Origin: Nicotiana tabacum
Lineage: Eukaryota > Streptophyta > Magnoliopsida > Solanales > Solanaceae
Direction: 5' to 3'
Assembly: GCF_000715075.1 (NCBI RefSeq)
Contig: NC_134082.1
Location: 138,558,948-138,622,947, forward strand
DNA length: 64,000 nt
Of the stretch, positions 36,401-46,989 are shown piece by piece. The translations under genes and the position numbers were made by a program. The notes beneath the pieces were generated by a model. It was not told the DNA's origin. It made no database searches and was given only the letters and a program-made list of their open reading frames with translations. Position 1 is the first letter of the stretch. Each line of letters opens with the position of its first letter.

Positions 36401-36820
36401 CGGTGGGCCCCAGCCTCAACGGCCATTTATGCCATTTTATCCCTAGGGAAAGAAAAAACCCAAGGGATGGAGTGCCATACCAGGCAAGGGTAGGAGAGTG
36501 AGCAGCAGTGTATAGTCCGAATAACATTCTAAAATAGGGAAATTCAATCCCCCGTATATCGTCATATCAAGCCAATGAGGACAACAATAGCAGTCATAAA
36601 ATAATAACAGCAACGACCAGACGGTATGATCTCGCTCGACAAGGAGAAGCTTAGGCAAAAGGCCACCACACGGTAGATGGGAATGCTGCCAAACAAACTT
36701 AAGGCCGTGAACTCCAAACATGGTGATTAACAGTAGAGAAAGATGGCGAGAAAAAAGGGATGAATGAATGGAGGAAGGCACTAGGATAGAGAGATAACTC
36801 TAGAATACCCCCTTTTATAG
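33421..36820 (-). pseudogene. Antisense gene of H1, PF04195-like domain plus coiled coil
   Basis: Transcribed opposite to gag. A first domain begins at MSLIREEHLELVRRG (about 35341), with LADRFLNMYLYPFALGPLD, LCLKYRVTLVQIHQSFWR and PFPEEWNYMREW, up to about 34837. It resembles the putative gypsy-type transposon domain PF04195 (recalled, not searched). The C-terminal half (34016-33421) is a coiled coil (KLKSKLSEARAEIVDAQTE) ending at 33421. GT-AG introns fit at 34567-34652, 34188-34250 and 33940-34016. A fourth, near 34782-34835, has lost its acceptor AG. 35350-36780 may be leader or further exons. The function is unknown. Confidence 0.7.
36811..36820 (-). promoter_or_regulatory. Candidate TATA box of the H1 antisense gene
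   Basis: The minus strand reads CTATAAAAGG followed by GGG, then a CT-rich stretch with TATCTCTCTATCC 20-35 bases downstream, where transcription would start. H2 has CTATAAAAAG at about 56889-56898. The extra copy in H1 near 38511 has CAATAAAAGG, which is damaged. Confidence 0.55.
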
Positions 36821-37101
36821 GAGATAATGACACAGCCATCAATGCCTTTGGAAGGCTGACTGGCAGGTACAATTAATTCATTCTCGAAAAATTGAATCGA
36901 CGGCGGTACTGTCGCTTTGAAGAACAGGAATGGACAGCGCATTGAATGGCATCGAAAAAACAAGTACACGGGTTGTCCCAATTGTCGTGAAAACTCATTC
37001 CATAGGTTGTGTCATTGGCATGACGTCATCACTGGAAGCCTGAGGAGCCGAGTATCAGAATCATTTCCCATAGCTTCATTCTGGGAAACGTGGAGACTAT
37101 C

Positions 37102-37116
37102 TGTATGCGGCAAAAT
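37102..37116 (+). repeat. First 15 bases of an LTR stranded inside H1
   Basis: TGTATGCGGCAAAAT, identical to an LTR start and preceded by the same GGAGACTATC that precedes the true 3' LTR. The LTR breaks off after 15 bases and the sequence continues inside the antisense gene. Confidence 0.8.
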
Positions 37117-38803
37117 TTCCGCCTGAGCTCTTAACTCGCCACAGTCGTTCCTGATTCGGTCGACTTCACCCCTAAGGTTTTCCAGGGCCTCCGTCTTTTT
37201 CTGTAGTTGGGATAGATGAAGAGTTAACCTAAGAAGTTAAAAAACGAAATGCATACCCACCCTGGACTGGAAGTTACCTGCTCCATCAAATAGCTCTCGT
37301 AATTAAAGCTCTGGTACGCCTCATATCGCCAGTATGCCAACTAAACATCCTTCTCCTCACAAAGGAGCCCAAGGGACCTGCTCTCATCCACAGCTTTCTA
37401 GATCCTAACCCTGTGATGGAGTAGCTCAGACCTTATCCTGTCAAAGGCCTACAAAAAAACTCGGTAAGGAAGGGAAGACGCGAGATTCGGAAGGCCTGTG
37501 CCAAAGCTCACCGCAAAGTGAAGTCGGCGGACTTCCTCGAGGGCCGAGCACACCTCTATTAATCTAGTCCCTTTGGCCCTGGAAGAATCAACCCCGGTCG
37601 AAGCATGATCACTCGGAGGAACCACCTCTCCAGAACCGAAAACTTCAGGTGCAGTAGGCTCGGATGATGTTTTATCCTCAAAGACTCGGCCCCGTTTCGC
37701 CCTGCTGTGATCGCCATCGCACATAAATGCATATCCTGTTCATTATCATCATCTTTTAGCTCGGAAGTTGGCAACCCTTCCCCTTCTCCGGAGGAGCACA
37801 GCCTCGCCCTTGGGGACCCTCCGATACCTACGATGGCAAGATTAACACATGAAAAGGGGAAAATGTCTCCCAAAATGTATGAGGGACAATGTAAAGGCAG
37901 CGTACACGCATACCATGATATTTTGCTTCCCATCTGCCCCGATACACGGCTTGCCACCTACGCTCATCACAAGTCGAATGGGTCTCCAGCTTCTGGACCC
38001 GACCAGGCAGATCAGGAACTTCGCCCGACGCCCATGAAATTGTTGTAGAAAAGGAGGAAAACATGATTAATAAACTAGCATCCACCATGAGCAAACCTGA
38101 GAAAGCACGAGACGCTCCACTCATGCATATAATTCCATTCCTCGGGGAATGGCATAAGTTCCACGGGTATAACGCCAGTCATCCCGACGCGGACAAACCA
38201 ACTAGTCCACTCTCGATCGCCCTCTTCCTCATCATCAACAACAAAGGGCATGGACGAACGACACTGCAAGGTTAGCAGACCTCGATGATGAAAGGGCCGG
38301 CAAAGCCTGGCAAGGTGACTAAACGTGAATTCAAGCCCTGACAAGGAGAAGCTTAGGCAAAAGGCCACCACACGGCCGATGAGAATGCTACCAAACAACC
38401 TTAAGGCCGTGAACTCTAAACATGGTGATTTACAGTAGAGAAAGATGGAGAGAAAAAAGGGATGAATGAATGGAGGAAGGCACTAGGATAGAGAGATAAC
38501 TCTAGAATACCCCCTTTTATTGGAGATAATGACACAGCCATCAATGCATTTGGAAGACTGACTGGCAGATACAATTAATGCATTCTCGAAGAATTGAATC
38601 GACGGCGGTACTGTCGCTTTGAAGTATGGGAATGGACAGCGCATTGAATGGCATCGAAAAAACAAGTACATGGGATGTCCCAATTGTCGTGAAAACTCAT
38701 TCCACAGGTTGTGTCATTGGCATGACGTCATCACGGGAAGCCCGAGGAGTCGGGTATCAGAATCGTTTCCCATAGTTTCATTCTGGGAAACGTGGAGACT
38801 ATC
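37117..38803 (-). repeat. Second, internally deleted copy of the H1 antisense block
   Basis: 37124-38338 repeats 33863-35075 and 38339-38803 repeats about 36638-37101, so about 1.56 kb is missing at the inner junction. H2 has a single block. The copy includes part of the coiled coil and PF04195-like exons, intron boundaries and the promoter region, but it cannot encode a full product. Confidence 0.85.
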
Positions 38804-39535
38804 TGTAAGCGGCAAAATCAGAGGGTCCAATTTCTTGTTATTAAGTCACTTCAAAAGAACACCTCGAGGCCTTGAGGATATGAAGTTGTGACTGAATTTC
38901 CTCCCTCGGAGCTCATCGAGGCCCGACCTAAAGAGAATATTGATCGAGGTTAGAGTAAAATGGAGAATTCCCGAGGCACGCGGCTATGTCTGACAAAGTC
39001 AGCCTGTCCGGAACTTGTGTCACGTCTAGCCGTCCCATATCCATACCTTTACAATTAATGCATTTTGTACTATATTGGATTTCTCCACCTATATAAAGGG
39101 GATCCACACCACTTTGTAAAAGGCTGTTGTTGCTCCAACTATTCTATACGAAATATACAAGAACTCTTTCTTTTCTCTCTAACATATTCTCCCGACATTA
39201 TTGATATTGTTTACTTTCATACTTGTTCTTCATTTATTGCTTGTTATCGGCCATAAATAGCCTCCTTTAATTATATTCTATGTTAGCCCTCTCCTGATTA
39301 TCCCCGATAGCTCAAGCCCGAGTCAAGGCATCGATCTCGTGGCCCCTCATCGGTCAGCCCGATGCTAGAATAGCTAACCCATCGGTTCGATTATAATTCC
39401 ATTTTAGCTCTCATTTCATCTTTTATCTTCACATATCTAGCATTAACTTCTTTAACAACTAGCATAAAAATAGATGATGAATTTTTAGAGTCTCATCAAC
39501 AAATTTAATTGTTATTACCATTTTAACGGTAAACA
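38804..39535 (+). repeat. 3' LTR of H1
   Basis: 732 bp, TGTAAGCGGC to GGTAAACA, followed by the TAATG duplication at 39536-39540. It is shorter than the 5' LTR because of an 8-base gap (AAGGTGTC missing) and other small indels. Confidence 0.9.
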
Positions 39536-39540
39536 TAATG

Positions 39541-40230
39541 ATTTATCACTTGCACCTGAGGAGTTGTATACACTTTCGGATGCATAAGCCTCAACTAAAA
39601 TAAATGCTCTAACTAATTATAGTGTTTATCAAATTACACTATATAATGCTAGACCAGATATTCCAACTCCTTCTTCTTCTAGTTCTCAATCATCTAAAAG
39701 AACTGCAGGAGTAAGAGCACTTACTACTTGGACCAAGTTCAGGGGTTCTCAAGGTTGTACCACTAGTGATTGTTCACAATTATGAGCTTGAAGTTTATTT
39801 GTCATAGGGACTTGAGCAAGTGAATCTAGATGGCTCATTTAATCTTTTGGAATGCTGGAAGAACAAAGGAAAACACTTTCCGATCCTTTCAAGGATGGCC
39901 CGAGATATTTTAACCATTAAAGCTTCAACAGTGGCATCAGAGAGTGCTTTCAGTCAAGAAAGACTACAATTCGATGATTATAGAGCGTCTATGAAGGAGA
40001 GCTTGGAAAAATCAGTACTTTTCAGAGATAGGATCCATTCGGAATGAAGAAATTTTGGACGTGCTGAATCGCAACCGGAGGTAGACGAAGCTTACGAAGA
40101 AATGCTAGCTGAACTTGCGGAGGATGCAGCTTCATCCGGAAGCGGTGATGAACAAGCTTATTTTCCGCCACCACCAATAGAAATTCCTCTGAACCTTGAT
40201 GGATTTATGAATTTATTAGAGATACCATGA
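39541..40230 (+). pseudogene. hAT transposase, C-terminal part (G1)
   Basis: The sequence resumes after H1 with LAPEELYTLSDA-like coding (frame broken), then the hAT dimerisation domain: NLLECWKNKGKHFPIL, TIKASTVASESAFSQE with the catalytic Glu, and FRDRIHSE. A TGA follows where Arg is expected, then RNFGRAESQPEVDEAYEE and an acidic tail. A one-base loss near the end (ATGAATTT versus ATGAAATTT in G2) shifts the final codons. 40231-40540 is AT-rich 3' sequence without a gene. Confidence 0.88.
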
Positions 40231-40531
40231 AAAATTAATGTGTAACTTCTATTTTGGCACATCTTGATTAGTTTCTTTTTCTTCTCAATGGTGATATTAG
40301 TACCTTGGTTGTGCTCATTCCATTGGGAGGGGGGTGGAAGCTAAGAAAGATTGGGTCATGTTTTCTTAATGTTATAATAATAAAAATTATAACGCATTCC
40401 TTTGAATATATTTTTACAATATTTTGTGTTTTAAATTTGAATTAAAAAATTTTAAGTCACAATTATATAATTTAACTTACAAGAAAATGCCTTAGATAAA
40501 AATTTTAAACAAATAAATAGGCCCACATATA

Positions 40532-40541
<10 letters not shown>

Positions 40542-40566
<25 letters not shown>

Positions 40567-40583
40567 TTTGAACTTTCAATGAA

Positions 40584-40624
<41 letters not shown>

Positions 40625-40649
40625 TATAGTATATATATATATATATATA
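40542..40649. repeat. (AC)n and (TA)n microsatellites in hAT G1
   Basis: (AC)n at about 40542-40566 and (TA)n at about 40585-40622 and 40629-40649. The equivalent place in G2 (58915-58970) has much shorter runs. The open frame over these runs is an artefact. Confidence 0.9.
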
Positions 40650-40898
40650 AGCTATATAATTTACAAGAAATTGCTTTAGATAAAAAAAAATTGTCAAGGC
40701 CCACTTAGGCTCGTTTAGGACCAAGCCTGACCCACATAGCCCGGGACTATTATTTCACGGTCCCGGTCCCGATCCAGTTACACCCAAAATCCCATGAAGC
40801 CCGGGTCCGTTTAAGCCCGAACCCACTTAGAACCAGACCATTTAAGCCCGGCCTGCGAGTCCCGTTTAGGACCGGTCCCTGACCTTTTGTCACCCTTA

Positions 40899-42765
40899 GC
40901 CCATTCTAATATCAGTACTCTGCATAATCTTTCTTGGGTTATTTCCTTTGTCTTAACTTACCTCTCGCACTGACTTCTTATTTATCAATAACACCCCGGG
41001 CAGGAACCCTTACATCCTTTCCTTGATGTTGTGCTTGCATAATGTTCTGGAATCGTAGCATATCTGTAGGATTTGGATAAGTGTAATCTCATTCCTTTCT
41101 TATTTTTATCACATTCTTCCATTACCATTCCATAGTTACTGAACCACTTAATTCTGACTTAAACGCCACATAACTTCATATTCCTCCCTTTAGGGGGTAC
41201 TAAGATTTAGTGCTACGACGATCTACCTATAGATGTTTTACCTTTTCATTTTTGGCGTCTTTTCACATCATCAATGACCCTTACTTGTCTTGCGGTAAGC
41301 CTTATGTACCAAGGATAAAAAATAGTCCTTACTCACTTAGGTGACACTTAGTGTAACTGGCACATATAGTCCCTTAGGCTTAACTTTGCCTATATTGCTT
41401 GTTTTAGGGAAGCGTCTTCCTGAATGACCTTTAAGGGTTATTCCTCTGTCATCCATTCTATTATTGTCGGATTGCAATCTCTAAATTTCTCATGATGTCG
41501 ACTATTATAAAATCATTCAGTCCCTAATTCATGTTTAGTTTATCTTGTTCACCAGTCCATATTGATTTCTATTACTCTGGGATCTAACTTTTCCTTCTGG
41601 TAGTCACATTGGAGTCACGAACTTATTTCTCGAAATGAGGATACGAGTTTATGGCTTATACCCTTTTGTTCTCTCAAGGCCAGTCACCCCTCTTCCCTTT
41701 CTTTACTTGACTATAGACTCTGTAATACTATCATTTTTTGATCTACCATTGTCATCCATGTATCACATCCTACTCATAATACTTTATTAACTCTCTTCTT
41801 ATTACCCTGCTAACATTTCTGTCTATCACTTTATTTTGAAAACTTCAAAAAGACATTCTTATGTTTTTAGCTCCTCTTTGCTCCATCCACTGGCTCTTCG
41901 GGTTGCCAAACATTCTCTCCCTACTTGGTACAGGAGCCACGCTAAGGTAGTATTTATCCCTTCGAGGCTTCCAGTGCCTTTCTTTGTAATATTTTGATTA
42001 ACACTCTATATTATTCTAGAGTGCACCAGCTGGGTGTCTCATAAGGAGATCTATTAGCACATTTGCAATATCCTTAAAAAATATCAATTATCGCAAATAA
42101 TCCATCCATCACTTTGGGTTACTCTAACCCCAGCCGGATCTTGATATCCCATCCTTCTCTTAAACCATATCTGTTAGCTCCCATAGGGCATAACTGAGAT
42201 CGGTGTGGCCGATTTTACATATATCTGTTATGTTGAAGTTAACTCAAAATACTTATATTCCTCTGCCTGAATTGTAAATACTTATAATCTTAATTAATTG
42301 GGCGCCTCGTACCCTTCTTCATCTTGCTTCTTTTACTTGTTGAAACTCGTATCTATTGCCTTTCACTATAGAGGTGGATAGATAATCTTGCCTTAAGGCT
42401 TCTTATCAAAAGGCTTACACGTCTTAGTACACACATGATCTACTGAAGACCTTACGTTTACTCATCATATGCATCATGAAAAATCGAGTTCCTCTAACTC
42501 AACTCTTCCACAACCACATTTAATCTCTTACCAACTATCTTTCTGGATGTAGGTATCATTGCATTATGAATAAGATAAAGTTTAGGAAATCGAGTTCTTA
42601 CAACTAAGCTCTACCACAAGATCTAGAGCAAGAAGAAAGAGTGACAGTCATAAATTCCCTGTAGCCTCCTACTTATAAGTGTGGTGCATAACACAGCCAT
42701 AAAACAAGACTCTACAAGAAATGGCTTGTAGATTCTATAGGACAAAATTGCTCTGATACCACCTT
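40899..42765 (-). mobile_element. Interior of element E, right part (5' side)
   Basis: 1.87 kb running leftward from the primer site at 42750-42761. It is purine-rich on the minus strand, with no coding domain. It matches in reverse complement the interior start of element I (62685-64000), for example TACAAGCC, GTAGAGTCTTGTTTATGG and GTGCACCACACTTATAAG-like blocks. It starts at the hAT target duplication GCCCATTC (40899-40906). Confidence 0.75.
42750..42761 (-). other. Primer binding site of element E (initiator tRNA-Met type)
   Basis: The minus strand reads TGGTATCAGAGC four bases after the LTR end. This is the complement of the 3' end of plant initiator tRNA-Met, the usual primer for many gypsy and copia elements. 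Element I has the same site. Confidence 0.88.
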
Positions 42766-43154
42766 TGTTACGACCCAAATCGATGGGCCGCAATGGGAAC
42801 CCGGTACATTACTCAACTGAGTACCAATGTAAGTATCTTTTGTGTCATTCTATCATAGGTAAATGAACTAGAGTAAAGCATGAGGGAATAAAATTACACA
42901 TATGACATACTAGCCTATAATACTGAAATGATCACTTGTACATTGCACATAGGCCGACAAGGCCATACAATCATTCATATACATGACATATGTCTAAAAG
43001 AATTTAAGAGTACATAAACATCATAAGGCCTGGACAGGGCCCCGACATAACAATCGATATGTGTCCAATGTATACTGACCAAATAGGCAACTCTTGAGCA
43101 AATGGAGCGCATCAACACCTTTCGTTGAGCTTATAGCTTACTTGGAGGGCTCAT
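42766..43154 (-). repeat. 5' LTR of element E, end part
   Basis: On the minus strand this ends with GGGTCGTAACA next to the primer site. It matches LTRs D and I in reverse. The LTR resumes at 46253 after the solo LTR F. The last five bases (CTCAT, 43150-43154) form the target duplication of F. Confidence 0.85.
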
Positions 43155-46100
43155 TGTTAATATCCAATTTTTTCCTCATATATTTTCAAATATGCATACA
43201 TACTTTCAAAATATGTACATGCATTTACAAACATGCGCAGGTGTTTTTACAATTTTGTTATAATTTTTAAAGGCCTTAAATCAATTTATTCCTGCATTTT
43301 TAATTATATAAATATTCAATAATTATCTCTCATATTACTTTACGATGATTTAATCATCTAAATTCATCATTTATGCTCATCGTCCCCTTTTATCAAAACA
43401 CTCATCTCTTGCAATTTGAATCTGTTCAGATCCTTGTAGATCTGAAACGATTTTGAGTTTATACGCTAGTTTTCTTTAAACATCTCATGTTTTCCTAATC
43501 ATCGATCGATTTTAATGTTCCTCTATATTAAGGTTTCACTTCCTGGTGTTTACTGTTCAGATCTCTGTAGATCTGAAACGATTTCGAGTTTACTTTATTT
43601 GCTTTACTCTACTCAAGGCCATATAAGCCTCACTTGGTTTTTAAACACACGCACACATACATAGAGAAACACACAAAGGTTCTTTCTCTTATTCATACAC
43701 ATTCTCCATCACAATCTTTCTATTTCTTGTTTGTAGCACTGTCTAGCCAGCTGAAAGCCAGAGCTAGACCCTTGGATCCTGTTGCTATCTCTTAACTGGT
43801 ATGTCTCCACTTTTGTTATCATTCAAACTTCTATGTAGTTAACCTTTTGTGTTTCCTGCTTTCAGCATGACTACTCTTGTGTAATTAACTATATGTGCTC
43901 CCTGTTTTCAGCATGTCTACTTCTATTTGATTAAATTTGTGTGCTCCCTATTATCAGCATGCCTACTTCTATCTAATTATATCCATGTGCTTCATGTTCA
44001 TTGATCCTAATCAGCATGTCTACTTCTATTTAATTAGGCCTATGTGTTTCCTGTTTCATCATGTCTACATACTTGCTTCTATGTAATTAGACCTGTGTCA
44101 ACTTGTTTCTCAACTAGCATGCTTTCTGTCCAGTTTTAATGGTTCACCCCCTAGCAGGTTCCTGATTAGTTCATGATTTCTATGCCTCCAACTTATTCTA
44201 CCTTTCTGCATGACTATCTGAATGGTAATCTGATCCCAGCTTGTTTTTCTTTTTTAATACATGTCCATATGCCCATTTAGTAGTAATTAATGAACTAAGT
44301 CGAATCTAGGCAATGTGAAACATTGCTTGAAGTGGTTTTGATCCTGTTTCTATCTAATGTTTGATTGCTGGAATCTTTGTTTGAATTCCAAGTGTTGAAA
44401 TGACTTTGTTTGTTCCATGAGACTCCTCTGAACTCTGACACACTAGGGCTGGCTTTTCCAAAACTTGCTCACAAAAATATTTCTTTAAAAGGTTTTCTGG
44501 TGTAAGCATTTCCCAGGGTCCCTGAGGCCCTAGGGAACTTTGATGCACCAGAAGACCATGGGGTGTACTATGAGAATATTGGAATGTTTCAAACATGGTT
44601 GAAGCCCTGGCTTCCAAGTTTACTTTTAGGCATATCCAGACTCCCTATAGTATAGTGATTTCATTCTGTAATTCATTTATATTTGGTTTGTAATAATATT
44701 TCTTTGTAAATAGATATTGGGGTTATTAGTAAAACTGGGAGGGATTCTTATATATGTCTTTGTTGAGAACGGGTAGAAATCATGCCTATAGGTTGTTGTA
44801 GTGTTTGTTTACTTATGTGCATTAGAAACCATGCCTATAGGACTCATCTAATTCTTTAAATCTTGAATTTTCATCCTTCGCATCATTAGAAAACCGGCTT
44901 CTAAGTCATTTCTAAATTTTGCATCAATAACCATGTCTTCAAAACCTTCGTGTGTGCATTGGAAATCATGTTTCTAGGAATTTTCTTGTTGAGTCCGCTT
45001 GGCAATTGATTGATGCTTTACTCGCCTAGAAATCATGCCTATAGGAAGCACATACAGAAATCAGTCTTGACACTTAGTCATTCATGCAAATAAGTGTTAC
45101 AATTAGTTCCTGCATTTAGATACCGTGCCTATAAGGTTTTAAATTAGTTCATGCATTTAGATATCATGCCTATAAGGCTTTTAAGATCAGTTTCTGCACT
45201 TAGAACTCATGCCTATAGGATTTCAACTTGTTTCAGCACTTAGAAACCATACCTATATGAGTTAAAGACAAAATTTGCTTGTTAAGACTAGCATCTGGTT
45301 TACAGCTTAGATATCATGTCCATAGGTTTCTCCCCGATCATCACTTAGGCAAGCCTATAGGTCAATCAAGTTCTGGGTCTAAAACTGTGATGGTTTGTTT
45401 GAAATTTGCTCAAATTCAGGAAGTAATAAAATCAGTAGGCAAACTGATTAGGTATTCACTACCCCACCTTAATGAAAATGTTTCATATTTTGTGCTCATC
45501 TAGATATCCTGCTATAGGACTTTAAATCATTTAAAACTTTTTGTTTGAGGCGTGCAATTGTTTGTCTATTTGTGGAGGTAATTATGAGCCCTTAATTACA
45601 TCTTTATGTGATAGTCTTATTTGACTTTTGTTTGTTGCTTAGTTTTCTTATTTCTAAACAACATAAGTGAGTCTAGAACTTCCTTAAATAGAGGTCCTAA
45701 AACACCTCCAGGGCCACTGGCAAGGGACGGGTAGTGCACGTATAAGGCAAGTACTGGATACTATTAGAACTCTTAGGTAACAATAACTAAGGGGAGGGTA
45801 ATTGGGTAGTAAAGGATATAATGGCTTGTGCGCTAATGCTATGCGTAACACCTCTATTTGAGGAAAGATTACCGAGCATTGCACAGAAGTGATCCTATAG
45901 GCTAAAAAACCTAGGACCCCTTTAATCCTTGTTTTAAATGCAATATCTATTTGTTTAAATTGTTGTATTTTCTTATAAGATTAATTCACTTAAATTGAGT
46001 TTGGTCGAGACCCACCATTATGGAGCTGGAGGGGTGCCTAACACCTTCCCCTCAAGGTTATTTCAAGCCCTTACCCAATCTTTGGTAATGCAAACCGGTT

Positions 46101-46247
46101 TATGAGTTATTTGCTTTAGGTTCCCTAACGCACCTTAAATTCGTTAGGTGGCAACTCTTCAAATTCCATACCCAATTCCCAAAAGGAAATGAGTTGTCCC
46201 AAAGAATGTCGAAACCCGGACTCCGCGAGGAAAAAGGGGGCGCGACA
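43155..46247 (+). repeat. Solo LTR F, Ogre-type, with CTCAT target duplication
   Basis: 3,093 bp from TGTTAATATCC to GGGGGCGCGACA, flanked by CTCAT at 43150-43154 and 46248-46252. The start resembles the LTR of element A, and the end resembles LTR C. A TATA-like CCATATAAGCC lies near 43618. It contains no coding sequence. The short minus-strand frames at 44354-44617 and 45684-46352 are not supported. The interior and second LTR were lost by LTR-LTR recombination. Confidence 0.92.
44770..45520 (+). repeat. Dispersed degenerate motif array inside solo LTR F
   Basis: TAGAAATCATGCCTATAGG and close variants occur about ten times (near 44777, 44824, 44960, 45030, 45117, 45160, 45203, 45240, 45308, 45500) at irregular 40-140-base spacing. 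Related motifs occur on the minus strand of LTR C at about 20940-21260. Confidence 0.75.
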
Positions 46248-46252
46248 CTCAT

Positions 46253-46984
46253 AACCTGTGTATCGGGACCTGCTGGCATGAAATGCAGTGTCCCCAAAAA
46301 AAAGGGACGTCCGTACAAATAATGTACGAAGGATGTAAGGAATGAAAATCAATAAATAATAGACATGAGAGAAACATGGAGTAAAAGCCTCACCATGTAT
46401 ATCTTGATAGCTCTATAAATCATGAAATACTTGAAGTATCATGCACATGCATATGAATGTCATGTTGTGCATAGGTACATGTTCTCATAACATCATTAAG
46501 ACTCTAAGGGCATCCCATCATATCATCTAGGTCACTGTGGGCAGAATCATCAACATATGCAAGCTAAACAGGTGGTGGTGCGTATATAACACCGTAACCT
46601 TTTCTCATATCTCATATACATATAATATACATATATACGCATATATAACGCCATCTGGTCATGGGTCAATGTATATGTATAAATGAATGCAATGCATGAG
46701 AAGTACGTCAATAAAATCTCTCAAAATGTCATAAGACCATTATGCCTTTGAGAAATATCATGATTTAAACCTTTTCAACTTACGTACTTTTCTGAGATCC
46801 GTGAACAGAAGATGTAATAATAAGATACATGGGCTTTCAAGAACGTAGGCACCTCTAATACTTCTATGAATAGAGTCATTTATGGAAGTTGTGCATTTAC
46901 TCGTATAGTTTGTATCATATTTATCATCCCAAAAGGAAAGAAGGGATAGCCATAACATACCTGGACCTATTCTCTAAAGAAGGA
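46253..46984 (-). repeat. 5' LTR of element E, remaining part
   Basis: This continues the LTR after the CTCAT copy at 46248-46252. It matches LTR D in reverse complement from about 22430 back to about 21740. Homology ends near 46985, where hAT sequence begins, so the U3 start is missing. Confidence 0.8.
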
Positions 46985-46989
46985 AAGAC

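Larger units (their letters stand above)
27986..39535 (+). mobile_element. Element H1: non-autonomous Tat-type gag-protease retrotransposon
   Basis: LTRs at 27986-28730 and 38804-39535 (TGTA...AACA), a perfect TAATG target duplication, a primer binding site, gag-protease, a spacer with repeats, and a gene on the minus strand. No RT, RNase H or integrase is present in the 7.7 kb after the protease. It is 1,952 bp longer than H2, mainly because of the extra antisense block at 37117-38803 and about 340 bp near 36075-36410. Confidence 0.9.
25506..40898 (+). mobile_element. hAT transposon G1, interrupted by H1
   Basis: The right end reads inward TAAGGGTGACAAAAGGT and the left end GAAGGGTAGAAAGTGGG, imperfect terminal inverted repeats flanked by an 8-bp duplication. 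The outer 200-250 bases on both sides are rich in GGCCC and CCGTTTAGG-type subterminal motifs. Without H1 and one TAATG copy the transposon is about 3.8 kb, normal for an autonomous hAT. It lies inside element E. Confidence 0.85.

Noticed and set aside
36180..36981. Several minus-strand open frames upstream of the antisense gene
   Set aside because: They overlap in different frames, some start without ATG, and they are not kept between H1 and H2. The region is treated as possible leader of the antisense gene.
40452..40724. Minus-strand open frame rich in Ile, Tyr and Val
   Set aside because: It is produced by the (TA)n and (AC)n runs.
42750..42761. Possible tRNA gene fragment
   Set aside because: TGGTATCAGAGC lies exactly beside an LTR end with no cloverleaf around it, so it is a primer binding site.
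44354..44617. 87-codon minus-strand open frame in solo LTR F
   Set aside because: It lies entirely within an LTR, has no recognised domain, and no counterpart was seen in the related LTRs.
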